Of a stretch of 64,000 bases of DNA, positions 10,135-23,530 are shown one piece after another (position 1 is the first letter of the stretch; each line of letters opens with the position of its first letter). This stretch comes from Nymphaea colorata. Its lineage: Eukaryota > Streptophyta > Magnoliopsida > Nymphaeales > Nymphaeaceae. Position numbers and translations under genes: made by a program. The notes under the pieces were generated by a model, which ran no database searches, was not told the DNA's origin, and saw nothing but the letters and a program-made list of their open reading frames with translations. The stretch is from contig NC_045144.1 of the NCBI RefSeq assembly GCF_008831285.2, positions 16,539,858 to 16,603,857 of the forward strand. Reading direction: 5' to 3'.

Positions 10135-10960
10135 GTTTGAGAGGCGTCGGTTTAAAATCAAAATTAAAAATGACAAAAAAAGTAAAAACAAAAACTATAA
10201 AAAGCAATTATTTTTAATAAATTATCAAAATGTCCTTCCCTTTTTTACCAGAGGTTAACTTTATCTCCGATTTGAGAGGAGATGATCCCCTTTACTAAAA
10301 CAACTTTTTTAGTTTTGAGTTCATCTTTTACCTATAATTCCAGGGTGTGTGACTTCTCTAGTGAGGACAACACTTTTACTGTACTGAAAAGTGTCTAACG
10401 AAGCATAAATTTATTTTTTACACGTTGATTCACTTTTGCCCTTGTGGAGGGATCTTCTGGTTTACTATTAAGGGTATTTATGTCATAATTTATTGTCATT
10501 AACCTGGAGTTTGGTTTTTGTTAGAGTCCTAAACACAAAACCTGTTCACAGAATGCCGTCTTTAAAACGAAAATTTAGCAAAAATGGTCATCTCTTCGGT
10601 GTGTGCACAGGTACTAACTATATAATTTTAAATTTTTAAAGAGAAATAGTATATAAATGAGACTGTCATGAAATATGATTAATATGAAAATAAATATTTT
10701 TTTTTGTAGGCCGCTCAGACCTGCCTCCTCTCTTATTGAACTAATGAAATTCTAAAAATGAAAATGCTTAACTAAGGAGATCCGGCTGATTTTGCATAGG
10801 TTTCTTATTAATAGTCAAGATGGTTGATATTTTAGATCCCTTAATTTAGAAAGTCATCTAGATCATATAATCCGCTCATCTGCAATATGATCTGTGGTAA
10901 ATTTGGGAACCTCCATCCATCTTCTTCGAAAATTTTTAAAAATGTTAATTCAATCTTCTT
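10135..10960 (-). repeat. Array unit 0, tail only
   Basis: It aligns with the tails of unit 1 (15905-16840) and unit 2 (23540-24150). Shared words include aggacaacact, ttcacttttgcccttgtgg, ggtatttatgtcat, aaatggtcatc and ctgattttgcat. The rest of this unit is missing, so it marks the left end of the array next to the STIG1 pair. Confidence 0.65.
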
Positions 10961-12606
10961 AAAATTCCTAAAAATGAAATTTTGGTTCCTCCACTGCTAG
11001 ACCTAATATCAAAACATGGGTGAGATTGCAGCAGCTCAAATGCAGGTTAGATCTTATAATTAGATCCAATATTTGGGTTTGAAATCCTAAAACTTGGTTT
11101 CATTACAAACTAGATCCAAAACTAAAAGTTGGATCTGGATCGAAAATAGGGGTGTAATACCATGACAAACATAAGCCACTTATGGTGCGAAGAGAAGCCT
11201 TCCCTAATGTTATATACATCTCATAAGCATGTTCAAGACTAACTACTTTCTTCCAATCAGTATGAGATAGCTCAGGTATATCACAATCGGCACAAAATTT
11301 GGTTGTGATTTACTCGGATCCATGTCCATAGTTTATGAGCTAGAAAGATCTGCACAAGAAAAGTGGGAAATGGGTATTGTGTTTGCGCTTAGGGATGTAA
11401 ACGGATCGTGTATCTGTCAATGGCAATCTGACTACGGATCTATTCAGTGAAATCTGGTAAAAAGATTCACATCCAAATTATAATCAGATCCAGATTCAAT
11501 ATGCAGCTTCAAGAGGCCCATGGGAGCAGTAATTTATATGGGACTGGCAGCACATGTCTCGCCATAACTTAAGACTCCATTATGGTTCCATAAATATAGT
11601 ATAAAGATTGAGACAGATTCATGAAACATCTTACAATGTGTTATGTGAATGTGCCTCAATCTTTTATATAAATTCATGAACAGTTATAAACTGTTCCTTT
11701 TATCATACAGGTCCTAAGTGTATCGCCATATATACACATTATTCTTCCATGCCTGCTGGCTGATGGTATATAACTGGTGCACATTGGTTTTCAAGGCTTT
11801 CATAACCGGATCATAAAGGCATAAGTCGATATTAGTATGCATTCTAATAAGAATATCAAATGAAGTAACTTTACTGAAGTTACCAATTTTAATATTGTTC
11901 AAAATTAACATGAACCAAAACAAGAAAAGCTTCTTCATCTTTTGTTGTATAACACTTTCCGGTAAGCCAAATACATTAGCACCGGATTCCAAAATTTGGC
12001 TACAAACTATTTAATTTTCATACAATAGCATTTGCAGCACTAGCAACAACTTATTTTCTTAGTAATATAAAAAGGTCAATCTATCCATATAAAGCTATAA
12101 ACAACAAACCAAACAAAAACAATTGGCTGACTACTTCATAAATGTCTTATATTAGCGCCTTTCAGAAAAACAACTATATTAAAAATCATATTTAAGCTCA
12201 TTTTTTAGCATACAATCAAATACCAAATACAATAAAATAATTACATCAAAAGATTAAACTGAATTCCTTATTTCTTATAAACAATGAAATGAACAATATA
12301 ATCAATGGATAAATAAGAAGAAACGTGAACAAGACCAACATAAAGTTCTAGCAATTGTCATGAAAAGAACACACGTGAACAAGACCTTCCCATCAATCAA
12401 GGAAAGTCTAATGTCAACAAAGTGAACACGAATGAAAGAACTCTACAGGAATTGGAGCTCCTCTTGGAGCCCCTCCCAAACAGAAAATGGGGTTGCTGGA
12501 CCAGCCCTTCACTTATATGCTCGGCAGTGGGGCTGATTCAAACCAGAAAAAAGGGGGCAGGTGCGGCAACCACAACACCCTAATTTGCATCAGTAATGGA
12601 TCTAAT

Positions 12607-12925
12607 TAGGGCTGTCAATGGATCAGATATACCCTTAATCATATCCGCTTTTTCGATATTCACGTATTTGGATTCAACTTCGGATTTGAATATGAATAAA
12701 GAAAAGTCTTATCCGAATACAAATTGAATCCGATTTTTATATTCATATCTGAATCCTAATCTGAATTTTTAACCAAACTTTGCCAATTTTTAAAATGTAA
12801 TAGCATTAGATATAAGGATATTTGACTAAAAATGAATCCGATCCAAATCTGTATCCAAATACGATCTGATATTTATGTATATCTGAATCTGATTTCGAAT
12901 CTGATCTGATTTCTTAATAGCATAT
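12607..12925. mobile_element. TAGGGATGTCAA-family MITE, right-truncated
   Basis: It begins tagggctgtcaatgg and continues with the family's gaatccgat/atccgaata repetition, but the TTGACATCCCTA terminus is missing. It interrupts unit 1 at a place where the other units have no element, so the insertion post-dates the array duplication. Confidence 0.6.
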
Positions 12926-13176
12926 TATTTCCAAAAAGATAACATTGTTTTTGGGTAACTTGAGCTATCCCATATCTCTAGATCGGTCGGCCAACAACAA
13001 TGGGTAGAATGTTGCCTAAAGAAAAATGCTAAAATACCGCTTGATTATTTATGAAAGAAATAATCCTAACAACTCAAAGTCTAGATGCTGTCAACCCAAA
13101 TATTTTTAAATCTGCACAAAAAAAGTTGGCTTCCACTCTATGAATTCTACAAAAATGTAAGTAAAAAACTCACTGT

Positions 13177-13761
13177 CCAATGAGAGCGGCAGCAGCTTGA
13201 TGATCCTTCATGTAAAGCGTTCTTGCTTGATTTTCCACAAAATCGCTCAATCTAATAGTAAAACATCAAAAAGATCCATCCTATATCTATAAACTTTAAT
13301 TTAAAAGCTAAGAAAATATGTCATTCATATCACTTTCTAATAAAATAATTATATGTTTTTCATATTACATACCATTGACAGCATTACATACTTAATTTCC
13401 AGCTACATATAATTGCAAAAATTGCATAAAATTCTAATTTCTTCATCAAGATGGAATTAATGTTGACAAGTATTTGGAGATCGGGTTGTGTTTTTAGAAG
13501 GCTGATGTTGAACCCAAAAAGAAAAGAAGAAGCTTGTCAAATTCATGTTGAGTTTTTTATTATTCAAACAAAACTTAAAGGTGGATAAAATATATCGAAA
13601 AAAATGTCTAATTATTTGAGTAGTCCCCACTTTTTCTTGAATGAAACAACTAATTCATTCCAAAGATCTTCCTACTCTTCTTTAGAATTATTATCAAGCA
13701 CTGATTCGCTGGATGACCATCGCAATGCCAAAACATTTTTTTTTTACTCTTTTTTCTTGTT
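13177..13761 (-). pseudogene. CLASSY/DRD1-like three-exon remnant, unit 1 (dead)
   Basis: It carries the same three exons as the other units. Exon A (about 13632-13761) has lost its AG acceptor and contains stops shortly after DKRNKK. Exon B (13373-13507) has lost its acceptor and carries two in-frame stops, one just before FHLDEEI and one in the second cysteine pair region. Exon C (about 13177-13251) alone lacks the stop codon shared by units 2-5 and reads on past it (IERFCGKSSKNALHEG...). This is the most degraded copy and probably the oldest or least constrained. Confidence 0.65.
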
Positions 13762-15515
13762 CCTTTTATCATGAGAGAACAAATAACTTCAAAAACAAAG
13801 TTTAATATTTTATTTTGGAATTCATTTTTATCAGACATTTTAAGCACAACAATATCCATGTGTAAACAAATTTTATACAAACAAAAATGATAGCTTAAAA
13901 TACCCATAACTCAAATATCTAAAACACTAACATGAGACCCTCAAATGTACCCTCTTTGGCCCTTGCATCTCTCCAACATCCATTTAGTTTAAAACAAACA
14001 ACTAGTCTTGTTACATTTTTTTAACCATATGTAAATCAGTATTATTTTCTAACATTATTATCAAGCTTTTCAATATGTATGATTCAAAAAATATACAAAG
14101 AACTAAATATATTCAAAACCAATTATTACTTATCAATTGCAAAACAAAGAGAAAAATGTATATATAGATAAAAAAAAATCCAGCATTAGACAATACCATT
14201 AGTGACTGTCCGCTATATGAAAACAGTGGCAAAAGGAGCTACAGTCACCCTGTGGCTATGGTCTTTACCAAAGTCTCACTAGTTGCTGCCTAGATTGTGT
14301 AGAACCATCCAATAACGAAGAAAACATGTATTGTCATTATATAGAGAGTAATAATTGTCAACAAGACCATCAACTTTCATCTATTTACAAATTGGAGTTA
14401 GATCCTATGACAAATGAGGAAAAAAATCAATGGAGATTTGGATAAAGTATTCAACTATATCCTAAAGATTTTATATGCCGAACATATTATATATAAGTAC
14501 ACATCATTTGAATCAGAATGAACAAGAAAAATCACTATCCTTTTACAACCATAGACTTTGACTCTTCAAGTCGTCTCTCCATCTGATTTCTTCCCATCCA
14601 TCAAATGGACTTCGGCTTTTCTTGGCTTACATAGCAAATCTGCATAATCTTGGGATTTTAGAAAGCCTCCATTAATAACCAATAATTTTCATATCCAACA
14701 CTTTTTCATATTTAGAAGTTCAATGTAATTACTAAAATCTGTGACAAATAGAGAGAAATGGTCAAGATTTCATGCAGTTGAAAACTTTTGGGTGCAAATA
14801 TTAAATATATATATCTTCATCTCTGTGACCAAGATTTATATAAATTTATTATAGATTTATTTTCTGATATTGAGCTCTTTGTATACAATATTGATGGAAT
14901 GAGATCAGCTCCAAGCAGAAGATGATCTGATTTTGGATGAACCATCAACAATGTTAGAGACATGCTATTAATGAATGAAACCTTACAAAAAAAAAAAAAG
15001 TCTGATTTAGAGTGAGCTAATTGGGCTATGGACAGTTTAGCAGTGGAGCGGCTGCAGCAATGAGCAGACCATGGAGTGAGATGTGGAGCTTTCAGGAATT
15101 GATCGTCGAACGTCGCACAACTGTTGACAGTCACCAGCGGAACAACAGTGATTTGCAACCATTTTATCCCCATGAAAGCAAATTAGAAAAAGGATAACTG
15201 AAAAGTGCGGAAACAGATTGAGAACTGAGAAATATGATTGGCAACATACACACTTTCATGAGTCTACTCCAAAGGTTGGGGCAGATTCACACAATATTAT
15301 ATCAATTCATTTTCCATAATTAGACTCAATCTTTGGGATAAATTCACAGAACATTTTGTTTGTGTTTGTCAGTATATTGCTAGCAGTCAAAAACTAATAA
15401 CACAAATGTAGATTTTCAACAAATAAAAATTATAAAATGACGGGTAATTTATTTATTGCGTTTTTCGTGTTTTTTCTTTGTCCCTGTTCCAAACCTATTT
15501 TGGATCACGATGGCA

Positions 15516-15880
15516 GGGATTGCAATAAAATCGGATCTACTTTCAACCATACTTGTTTTTTTTGGATATTTATTTGTTTGGATCCCAATAAGAACAAAGG
15601 TAATTTTTATCCGAGTTTGAATTTGAAATCCAATTTCACAACCCTGTATCTGATTTTTCAATTCACATCCGAATTGGAATTCCAATGTTAAACCGAATCT
15701 AACTAAATGTAAGATCCTATGATATATGATACTAGTTTAAAACTAAATCTGACATGAATTAGAAACCAAATCCGAATTTGATCGGATATGTATGCAAAAC
15801 AAATCTGAATCCAATTAGATGTCATTCTTTGAATTTTTTACTAATTTCTTCATCGGATAGTAAATTTTTTCAATATCCCA
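15516..15880. mobile_element. Ancestral unit MITE, unit 1 copy
   Basis: This is a degraded TAGGGATGTCAA-family element (cagggattgcaataaaatcgg... to ...ggatagtaaattttttcaatatccc) at the same place as in units 2-5. It was therefore present before the array formed. The right terminus is lost. Confidence 0.55.
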
Positions 15881-18851
15881 CTTTTATTACATATATCTCT
15901 CTCTCATTTGAGAAGCGTCGGTTTTGGAAGAGATAATCCCTTTTTCTACTTGCAATCCTTATTTATATATATATATATCTTTTACCGATAATTTCAAGAA
16001 GCCACTTCTATGTGAACTCTCTAGTAAGGACAACACTTCACTGAAAAGTGACTAATAAAGCTTAAATTCAATTTTTACCCATTTATTCAGTCTTGCCCTT
16101 GTGGACTGGAGGGGATCTTATGGTTTACCATGATGGGTATTTATGTCATTTACTGGCATTAACATGAGGCTTGGTTTTTGTAAGAGGCCTAATCACAAAA
16201 CCTGTTCACAAAATACAGTCTTTAAAAAAAAAAAAGGATTTTAGCAAAAAAATGGTCATCCCTTTGGTGTGTGCGCACCGCATGCTCGACGCTCCTCTCT
16301 AAGGGGAAAATAAATGCTTGCCTTTTTAAGAAAACATAATGCATATCCCATTCTTTGGGGCTCAGCTTGCTAGTTATATAATTTTAATCTTTCTGATTAA
16401 GATTTACTAGTTATATAATTTTAAATGTTTAAAGGACAATAGCATATAAATGAGAAAAACTGTTGTGAAATACCAATATGAAAATAAATATCTCTTTTGC
16501 AGGCCTGTATAAGCAATTGCCCACGCATGCCTCCGCTGATGATTGTCTCTTAATTTAACCAATCAAATTATAAAAGTGAAAATGCCTAATTAAAGGGATG
16601 GGCTGATTTTGCATGCGTGTTTCATTAATAGTGAATATGGTAGATATTTTAGATTCCGCTCATCTGCAATATGATGGTCATTCTTCCTCTACTCTTAAAA
16701 GCCAGGGGTTGAGGGAAATGATTGCTGGTAGGCGTCCTAGTCCTCTGCAAATTAAATTTTATCTGTTAAAATTTTAAATATTTTTACTCAACCTCTTTAA
16801 AATTTTTTGATAATCCCTCCTTAATTCAAGCTTTGCTTTTGATTTACTTGGATCCATGTCCATAGTTGACGAGCTAGTAAGAACTGCACAAGGAAAGCGG
16901 AAATGGTATTATGTTTATTCTTAAGGACATAAATGTATTAGGCATATGTTAATGTCGATCCAATTGTGAATCCATTTAGTGAAATCTGGTAAAAAGATTA
17001 AGATCCAATCTATAATCAGCTCCAGATTCAATATGCAACTTCAAGAGGTCCATAGGAGCAGTAATTTATGTGGGACTGGCCACAGATGTCTCGCCATGGC
17101 CTAAGTCTCTGTTTGGCAAACAGAACAACATGTAGCTGTTTCATAAATATAGCTTAAAGATTGGGGCAGATTTATGAAACATCTTACAAAGTGTTATGAG
17201 AATCTGCCGCAAATTTTTATATAGATTCATGAAATAGATATAAATTGTTCCAATGTTTAACAAGTGGGTGCTAAGTATATCATCATATATACACATTAGT
17301 CTTCCATGCCCACCGGCTGAAGGTTTATAATGGGTGCACATTGGCATTCAAGGCTTTCAATACAAGATGGAAACCAAGATCTACAAGATTATTGAATCAG
17401 AAATTAAATTGGATCAGTTAGAAGGAAAACCCGATTCATCTTGATAACAAGGGTCACAATTTTTTTTCTTTGAGCATCGTCAGTCTTGCTGATTGAGGAT
17501 TGGGATCAGATTGTTGGTCCGGTCCATGCAAATCTTTTCCATTATTGAACATGAAGAGGCCAAACTACGACCCAATTAGAATGAAGAATTTCATCAACCA
17601 CAGTCAGCTCCACTTACTAATTCAATTTCATGGGACCAGTCTATACAGTTACGCATCATGTTTCCTTGACAAACTCATGTCACCAAGTTCAGCATAACAT
17701 AGCAAAGTGCCGTAGGTTGACACATCTAATAGCTGAGCAATTGCCCAAGATACATGAGCATAATGTATACAAAGTCATGAAACAGTTACGATTTTCTCTC
17801 TAGTTAAGGAACAGTTCTTGGAGTGTCAGCATCCATGAACTCTAGTTATTCTAGCAATAAGTAGAGAACATTTGAAGTTTCAAAAAGTATAATAGTGATT
17901 CTTCTCTGAACATACAATCTTGCTCGTCCACTGAGATATGGTCACTAGGTACATTTGCCAAGAATAATAAAGGCATGAATCTTTATTAGTATGCATTCTA
18001 ATAAGGATATCAAATGAAGTAACTTTACTGAAGTTACTAATTGTAATCATGTTCAGAACTAAAATAAACCGAAAACAAGAAAAACATCATCATCTTTTGT
18101 TCTATAAAACTTTCCCACAAGCCAAACACAGTAAGCACTAGATTCTAAAATTTAACTATAAAACTATTTAATTTTCAAACAATAGAATTTGCAGCACTAT
18201 CAATTTTTTGTCACAAAATCAGCATAATCCTTCCCAACAGGCCTTGTAAGCATTTATCCTGCATGAGCATATCAACATAGAAATTAGATGTCCATAAGTG
18301 ATCATGTATGCAACTTATTTTTTCAGTAATATAAAAAGGTCTATCCATGTAAAGCTAAAAACAACAAACCAAACAAACACAATTGGCTGACTACTTCATA
18401 AATGTCTTATTTAAGTTCATTTTTCCAGAAAAATAACTATATTAAAAAGCATATTTAAGCTCATTTTTTAGCATAAATCAAATACTAATACAATAAAATA
18501 ATTACATCAAAGGGTTAAACTGAATTCCTTATTTCTGATAAACAATGAAATAAACAATATAATCAACGGATAAATAAAAAGATAGCAACAACAAAGAATA
18601 CTATAAAAGAACCTAATAACAACCAACATAATGTTCTTGCAATTATCATGAAAATAACAAATGTGAACAAGACCTTATAATCAATCAAAGAAAACCTATG
18701 GTCAACAAAAAGAATATGAACGAAAGGACTTCCAGGTACAAGAAGAACAAGAAGACAATGTACTTGGGTAACATGAACCATCCAATATCTTAAGGTAGGA
18801 TGGCCCACAGCAATGTCTAGGTCGAGCAGATTTCTTTATCAATAAAATCGA

Positions 18852-18884
18852 GGTATATATATATATATATGTGTATATATATGT
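18852..18884. repeat. (TA)n microsatellite of unit 2
   Basis: TA dinucleotides interrupted by gtg, directly after aaaatcgaggt. The same flank precedes the long TA tract in unit 4 (33866-33961) and a short one in unit 5 (42930-42947), so these are alleles of one ancestral microsatellite. Confidence 0.8.
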
Positions 18885-18888
18885 CAAA

Positions 18889-19140
18889 CAGCCATGTAAG
18901 TAGATTAATCATCAAGATATTGAAACTTAAGTTTAATGCTAGAAGGGTAATCTATTGACTAATTTGGTGAGGAATCTGTCAAAACCCAGCTTGTTGCATA
19001 GAAACAACATACATACATATATATGTCAATCAGCCATGTAAGTAGATTAAGCCTCAAGATGTTGAAAGTTAAGTTTAATGCTAGAAGGGTAATCTGTTGA
19101 CTGATTTGGTGAGGAATCTATCAAAACCATCTTGTTGCAT

Positions 19141-19142
<2 letters not shown>
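18889..19142. repeat. Tandem duplication of about 142 bp
   Basis: The segment starting agccatgtaagtagatta and ending cttgttgcata occurs at about 18889 and again at about 19031 with few differences. Units 3-5 have the first part only once. Confidence 0.8.

Positions 19143-19168
<26 letters not shown>
19141..19168. repeat. (AG)n microsatellite
   Basis: Fourteen uninterrupted AG dinucleotides directly after the 142-bp tandem duplication. Confidence 0.9.
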
Positions 19169-19171
<3 letters not shown>

Positions 19172-20284
19172 TAATGCATATATAGATAAGGGTGTGTAAT
19201 TGTTCTACTTCAGCCACTCAAGTTAGAAAGTATCCTTAGTTACTTGAATGACCATATGCAAATCAGGGCTGAATATGTATAAGTGGGCCTGCCTTTCTCG
19301 CTTCTGTAAAGTGATACCATTGATCTTACTGTACATTGTGACAGAACAGGTGTGATTAGTAAGGCTTTTGTTGTTTACGTGTTTAAAAGCAAAGTTTGGA
19401 ATGATGTTAGAAAGTATGAAGTAGCAAAAGTAAAGGAGAATGGGTTTGTACAAAAGAATTGAGGAAGATTATTGAAGCAGTGCCTATCATGTAACCTTTT
19501 GCCTGAACTATCCTATTCATGAAATAGGTTGTAGGTGGTTTATGTCTCAAGGGCATATTGTTTCTCAATGGATCTTTGAGATGTGTATTCTCTCTCTTTT
19601 TGTAAGTGTCTCAAAGCTCCAAGATATGATTGTCTTCACTTTCATTATTAGATTTTCCTTCAGCCCAATGGTTAAGATTATAAACATAAAGTGATCCGAA
19701 CAAGTATCTTGTTCATGAATTTTTGTTCATTAATAAATTTGAAGATAACTACCAATTTTTTGTTTACCTTCATGGTCATGCCTATTTACATCATTCCTTA
19801 GTTTTAATAACTACTAATGTAGCTTTTTTCTACTGTTGTTATCCTGTAGGTGTATCAACTAAGCTGTATAACTTCTCACTGAAAACAATAAAAACTGCTT
19901 ACTTTAAGAAAGTTAATATTTTAGCTTATGTTATTGTCTTAATGCATATTTGTTTAATGTGTTTATATACAATGTGTAGTGAAAAAATAAGATAAATTAT
20001 GATGTTTTAAAAGTATTATTTGAAAAGAAGATTAATTATATGTTTAAGAAGGTATTTCTAGAATAAGAATAATGTGTTTTGATGTTCTAAAAGTTACACT
20101 ATGATGTAAAATAATTTTTGAATAAATGTAATATTTTAGAAGATATTAAGAATGTTGCCTAAAGAAAAATGCTAAAATACCGCTTGATTATTTATGAAAG
20201 AAATAATCCTATCAACTCAAAGTCCAAAAAGGTGGCCGGTTCGATCTATGAATTCTATAAAAATGCAATAAAAAAACTCACTAT

Positions 20285-20872
20285 TCAGCCAGAGCGACGA
20301 CGACTTGATGATCCTTCATGTGCTACATTCTTGCATGATTTTCCACAATATCGCTCAACCTAATAGTAAAACATGAAAAATATCCATCATATATCAACAA
20401 ACTCTAATTTAAAAGCCAAGAAAATATGTCAGTCTTAGACACTTGCTAATAAAAGAATTATGTGCTTCTCATATTACATACCATTGACGATGTTACATAC
20501 TTAATTTCCAGTTGTACGTGATTGCAAAACTTGCATACAATTCCAATTTCTTCATCAAGATGAAATTGATGTTGACATGTATTTGATGACTGAGTCGTAT
20601 TCTTAGAAGGTTGATGCTAAACCAAAAAAAAATTGTCAAATTCAGGTTGGTTTTTTCAATTTTTCCAACAAGTCCTAAACAATGATAAAATGCAAGGAAC
20701 AATGTGTAATTATTTGAGTATTTCACACCTTTTTCTTGGATGCAGCATCTAATTCATCCCAAAGTTCTTCTTCAGAATTTGCTTTCTCATCATCGGACTC
20801 TGATTCACTGGATGACCATTTCAACTGCAAAGACATCTCCTTTTTTGAAACTTTTTTCTTGTTCCTTTTATC
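20285..20872 (-). pseudogene. CLASSY/DRD1-like three-exon remnant, unit 2 (frames open)
   Basis: Exon A is 20729-20872 (48 codons, phase 0), AG acceptor, donor GTGTGA; it encodes a basic start DKRNKKK, acidic WSSSESESDDEK and EEELWDELDAASKKK. Exon B is 20482-20616 (45 codons), AG acceptor, donor GTATGT; it contains CQHQFHLDEEIGIVCKFC then VQLEIKYV. Exon C is 20285-20359 (24 codons plus TGA). The CxH...L-D-E-E-I-G-x-x-C-x-x-C-x-x-V-x-x-E-I-K pattern resembles the zinc-ribbon-like region just before the SNF2 domain of DRD1/CLSY remodellers, which recruit Pol IV and Pol V in RNA-directed DNA methylation. No SNF2 motif follows, and no convincing upstream exons were found. It is therefore called a truncated remnant although all three frames and junctions are intact. 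The family call rests on motif memory alone. Confidence 0.6.
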
Positions 20873-23279
20873 CTACGATAACAAATAACTTCAAAAAAAA
20901 AGTTCCATATTCGACTTTGGAATGTGTTTTTCATTAGACATTTTAGGCACAACAATATCCATATGTAAACAAAAAAGGATAGCTTAAAATACCCAAAACT
21001 CAAATATCAAAAACATGAACATGAGACTCTCAAATGTCTTTTAGGTCCATGCATCTCTCCAACATCCATCTAGTTTTAAAACAAACAACTAATCTTTTTA
21101 CAACTGTTTTTTTATCATTCTTAAATAAGTATTATTTTTCATTAAAATAGTATTTCCAAAGTATATGATTTCGGATTTGTAGATGGCAACAAGTTTAATA
21201 TAATAACCAATTGTAGGACTCATAAACTAGCAAAGAGAAATGTATATATAGGCCAAAAAATAAAGCAGTGTTAGACGATACCATTAGTGAGTGTCTGTAG
21301 TGAACAACGCCAAAAGGAGCTACAGTCACCCTCCGTCTATGGCCTTTGCCGGAAGCACACTAGTTGCTGCCTAGATTGTATAAAAGCATCCAATAATGTA
21401 GAAAACATGTAGTGTCAGTATAAATAGGGAGACAATTGTCAACAAGACCATCAACTTTCAGCTATTTACACATTGAAGTTAGACCCTATGACAAATGAGG
21501 AAAAACATCAATGAAGATTTTCTTTTAAATAGTTTTGGATGGATAAAGTATTCAACTCTATCCTAAAGATTCAATTTGATATGTTCTAGATATATTCCCT
21601 AAAATTGTGGTATATACTAAACATATTGTATATAAGTAACATTTGAATCAAAATGAGAAAGAAAAATAGTGACCCTTTTATAACCTTGGACTTTGACTCT
21701 TCAGGTCGCTCTTTATATAAATGTAATCTTTCCATCTGATTTCTTCCGATCCCTCAATCGGATTTCTGTTTTTTTTGGCTTACATAACAAAATCTGCATA
21801 ATATTTGGATTTTTAAAAGCTTCCATTAGTAATCAATCATTTTGAAATCCAACCTTTTTTCATATTTAGAAGTTCAATTTAATTACTAAAATTCATGACA
21901 AATATAGAGAAATGGTCAAGATTTCATGTGGTCGAAATACTTTTGAGTGCAAATATTAAATATATATATCTTCATCTCTGTCACCAAGATTTATGTAAAT
22001 TTATTCTAGACTTATTTTCTAATATTTAGCTCTTTGTATATAAATATTGATGAAATGGGATCAACTCCAAGCAGAAAATGATATGATTTTGGATGAACCA
22101 TCAACAATGTATGAAGCCTCCTATTAATGAATGAAACCTTACAAAAAAAAAGTCTGATTTAGTGTGAGCTAATTAGGCTATGGACTCTTTAGTAGTGGAG
22201 CGGCTGCAGCAATGGACAGACCATGGAGTGAGATGTGGAGCTTTCAGGAATTGGTCATCGCCACAGCAACAGCGATTTGCAACCATTTTCTCACCATCGC
22301 TTCCACGGCTCTACCGTCAGGTCAATTATGTTCGACTTAATCCCTCTTTCACGGCCACATATCTTTCTGGCTAAGGAATGGAAAATCTTTCTCCTAGTGC
22401 ATGAATCAAATGTTTCATTTCATCCGGGAAAAGCCATCTCTTTCTCTACAACGTCTTTTGTCTTTTGATCCAATAGTGTTCTGTTATTAGATAGGAACAG
22501 ATTTGATAAATATTGATAACTCTCAGATAGAGTATTAGAATGGAAACATCCATTAGATAATGAACTATTAGTATTAGTTCTAAGTCATCTTTAGCGATGA
22601 AGCAACAATTTGAAGTGTTTTTCTTGCATATTCCTGATCAACCAGCATTTATGTATAGATGTAGGAGAATTTGTTTTGAAAGTAATATGTCCCTTTGACA
22701 TCTCTTCATTTGCAAAAGATTCTCGACGTAAAAAGACAGAGATAAAGGATCTCGTGTATGGTACTGCATGGTTCTACAGGGTCTCAAATGAATTGGCTTA
22801 TTAGAAAAACCCTTGTTCTTTGGAAGACCGATCTCATGTATGGTACTGCATGGTTCTTGAGAACTAAAAAAGATGTTTGGTAACAAACACAGTTTCATTA
22901 ATGAATCCACCCCAAAGATTGAGACAGATTCACACATTATATTTTGGTTCATTTTTTATAAATTAGACCCAATTTTTGGAAAATTTTCTGAAAACATTTT
23001 ATTAGTGTTTGTTAGTTCATTTCTGGCAGTCAGAAACCAATGACACAAACACAAACATCAAAAATTAAGTAGATTTGCAACAAATAAAAAAAGTATAAAA
23101 TGACAAAACTAGTTTAGCATAAAAAAGAAGTAAAAAAATGAATTAAACTACAAAAACACAAAAAAAATAAGAAGTTTTTTTGGCAAAAAAAAAGGCTGTT
23201 TTTTTTATACAGATAATTTATTTATTGCATTTTTCTCATTTGTTTGCGGCTGGTTCAAACCTATCTTGGAGCTAGCTGG

Positions 23280-23530
23280 TAGGGATTGCAATAAAATCTG
23301 ATTTACTTTTAGCCATATTTTTTTGGGGGATTTTTATTTGTTTGGATTCCAATATGAACAAAGAAAAATTTTATCTGAATTTAGAATCCAATTTCACAAC
23401 CCATATCTGATTTTTACATTCACATCTGAATTATTCAAAATACGTTTAAAACTAAAGCTGATACGAATTTGAATATGAATTTCATTGGATCTTTATGCAT
23501 ACCAGAATCTGAATCGAATCAGATGTCATT
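23280..23530. mobile_element. Ancestral unit MITE, unit 2 copy (truncated)
   Basis: It begins tagggattgcaataaaatc directly after ctagctgg, the same 8 bp that duplicates around the unit 3 copy. The right half is missing, replaced by the type-1 unit tail. Confidence 0.6.

Larger units (their letters stand above)
10985..16840 (-). repeat. Array unit 1 (most decayed gene remnant)
   Basis: The head (ctagacctaatatcaaaac...) matches the unit 3 head at about 25230. It contains a truncated MITE at 12607-12925 not seen in the other units, the degraded three-exon remnant at 13177-13761, and a tail of the unit 0/2 type. Frames longer than 80 codons here do not match one another between units, which argues against protein coding outside the three exons. 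Confidence 0.65.

Noticed and set aside
14817-15173. 118-codon minus-strand frame in unit 1
   Set aside because: The same DNA block is conserved in all units, but the frame is broken differently in each (for example 29907-30170, 36586-36846), as expected for non-coding sequence.
20270-20360. Alternative frame of exon C (LSDIVENHARM...)
   Set aside because: It is interrupted by a stop in unit 2 and does not fit the phase 0 junction from exon B. The frame beginning V(E/K)(R/Q)YCGK fits in units 2-5.
20918-20965. Possible extra upstream exon (MDIVVPKMSNEKHIPK)
   Set aside because: It is conserved among units and follows an AG in some, but the only available donor gives a phase that does not match exon A, so it was not added to the gene model.
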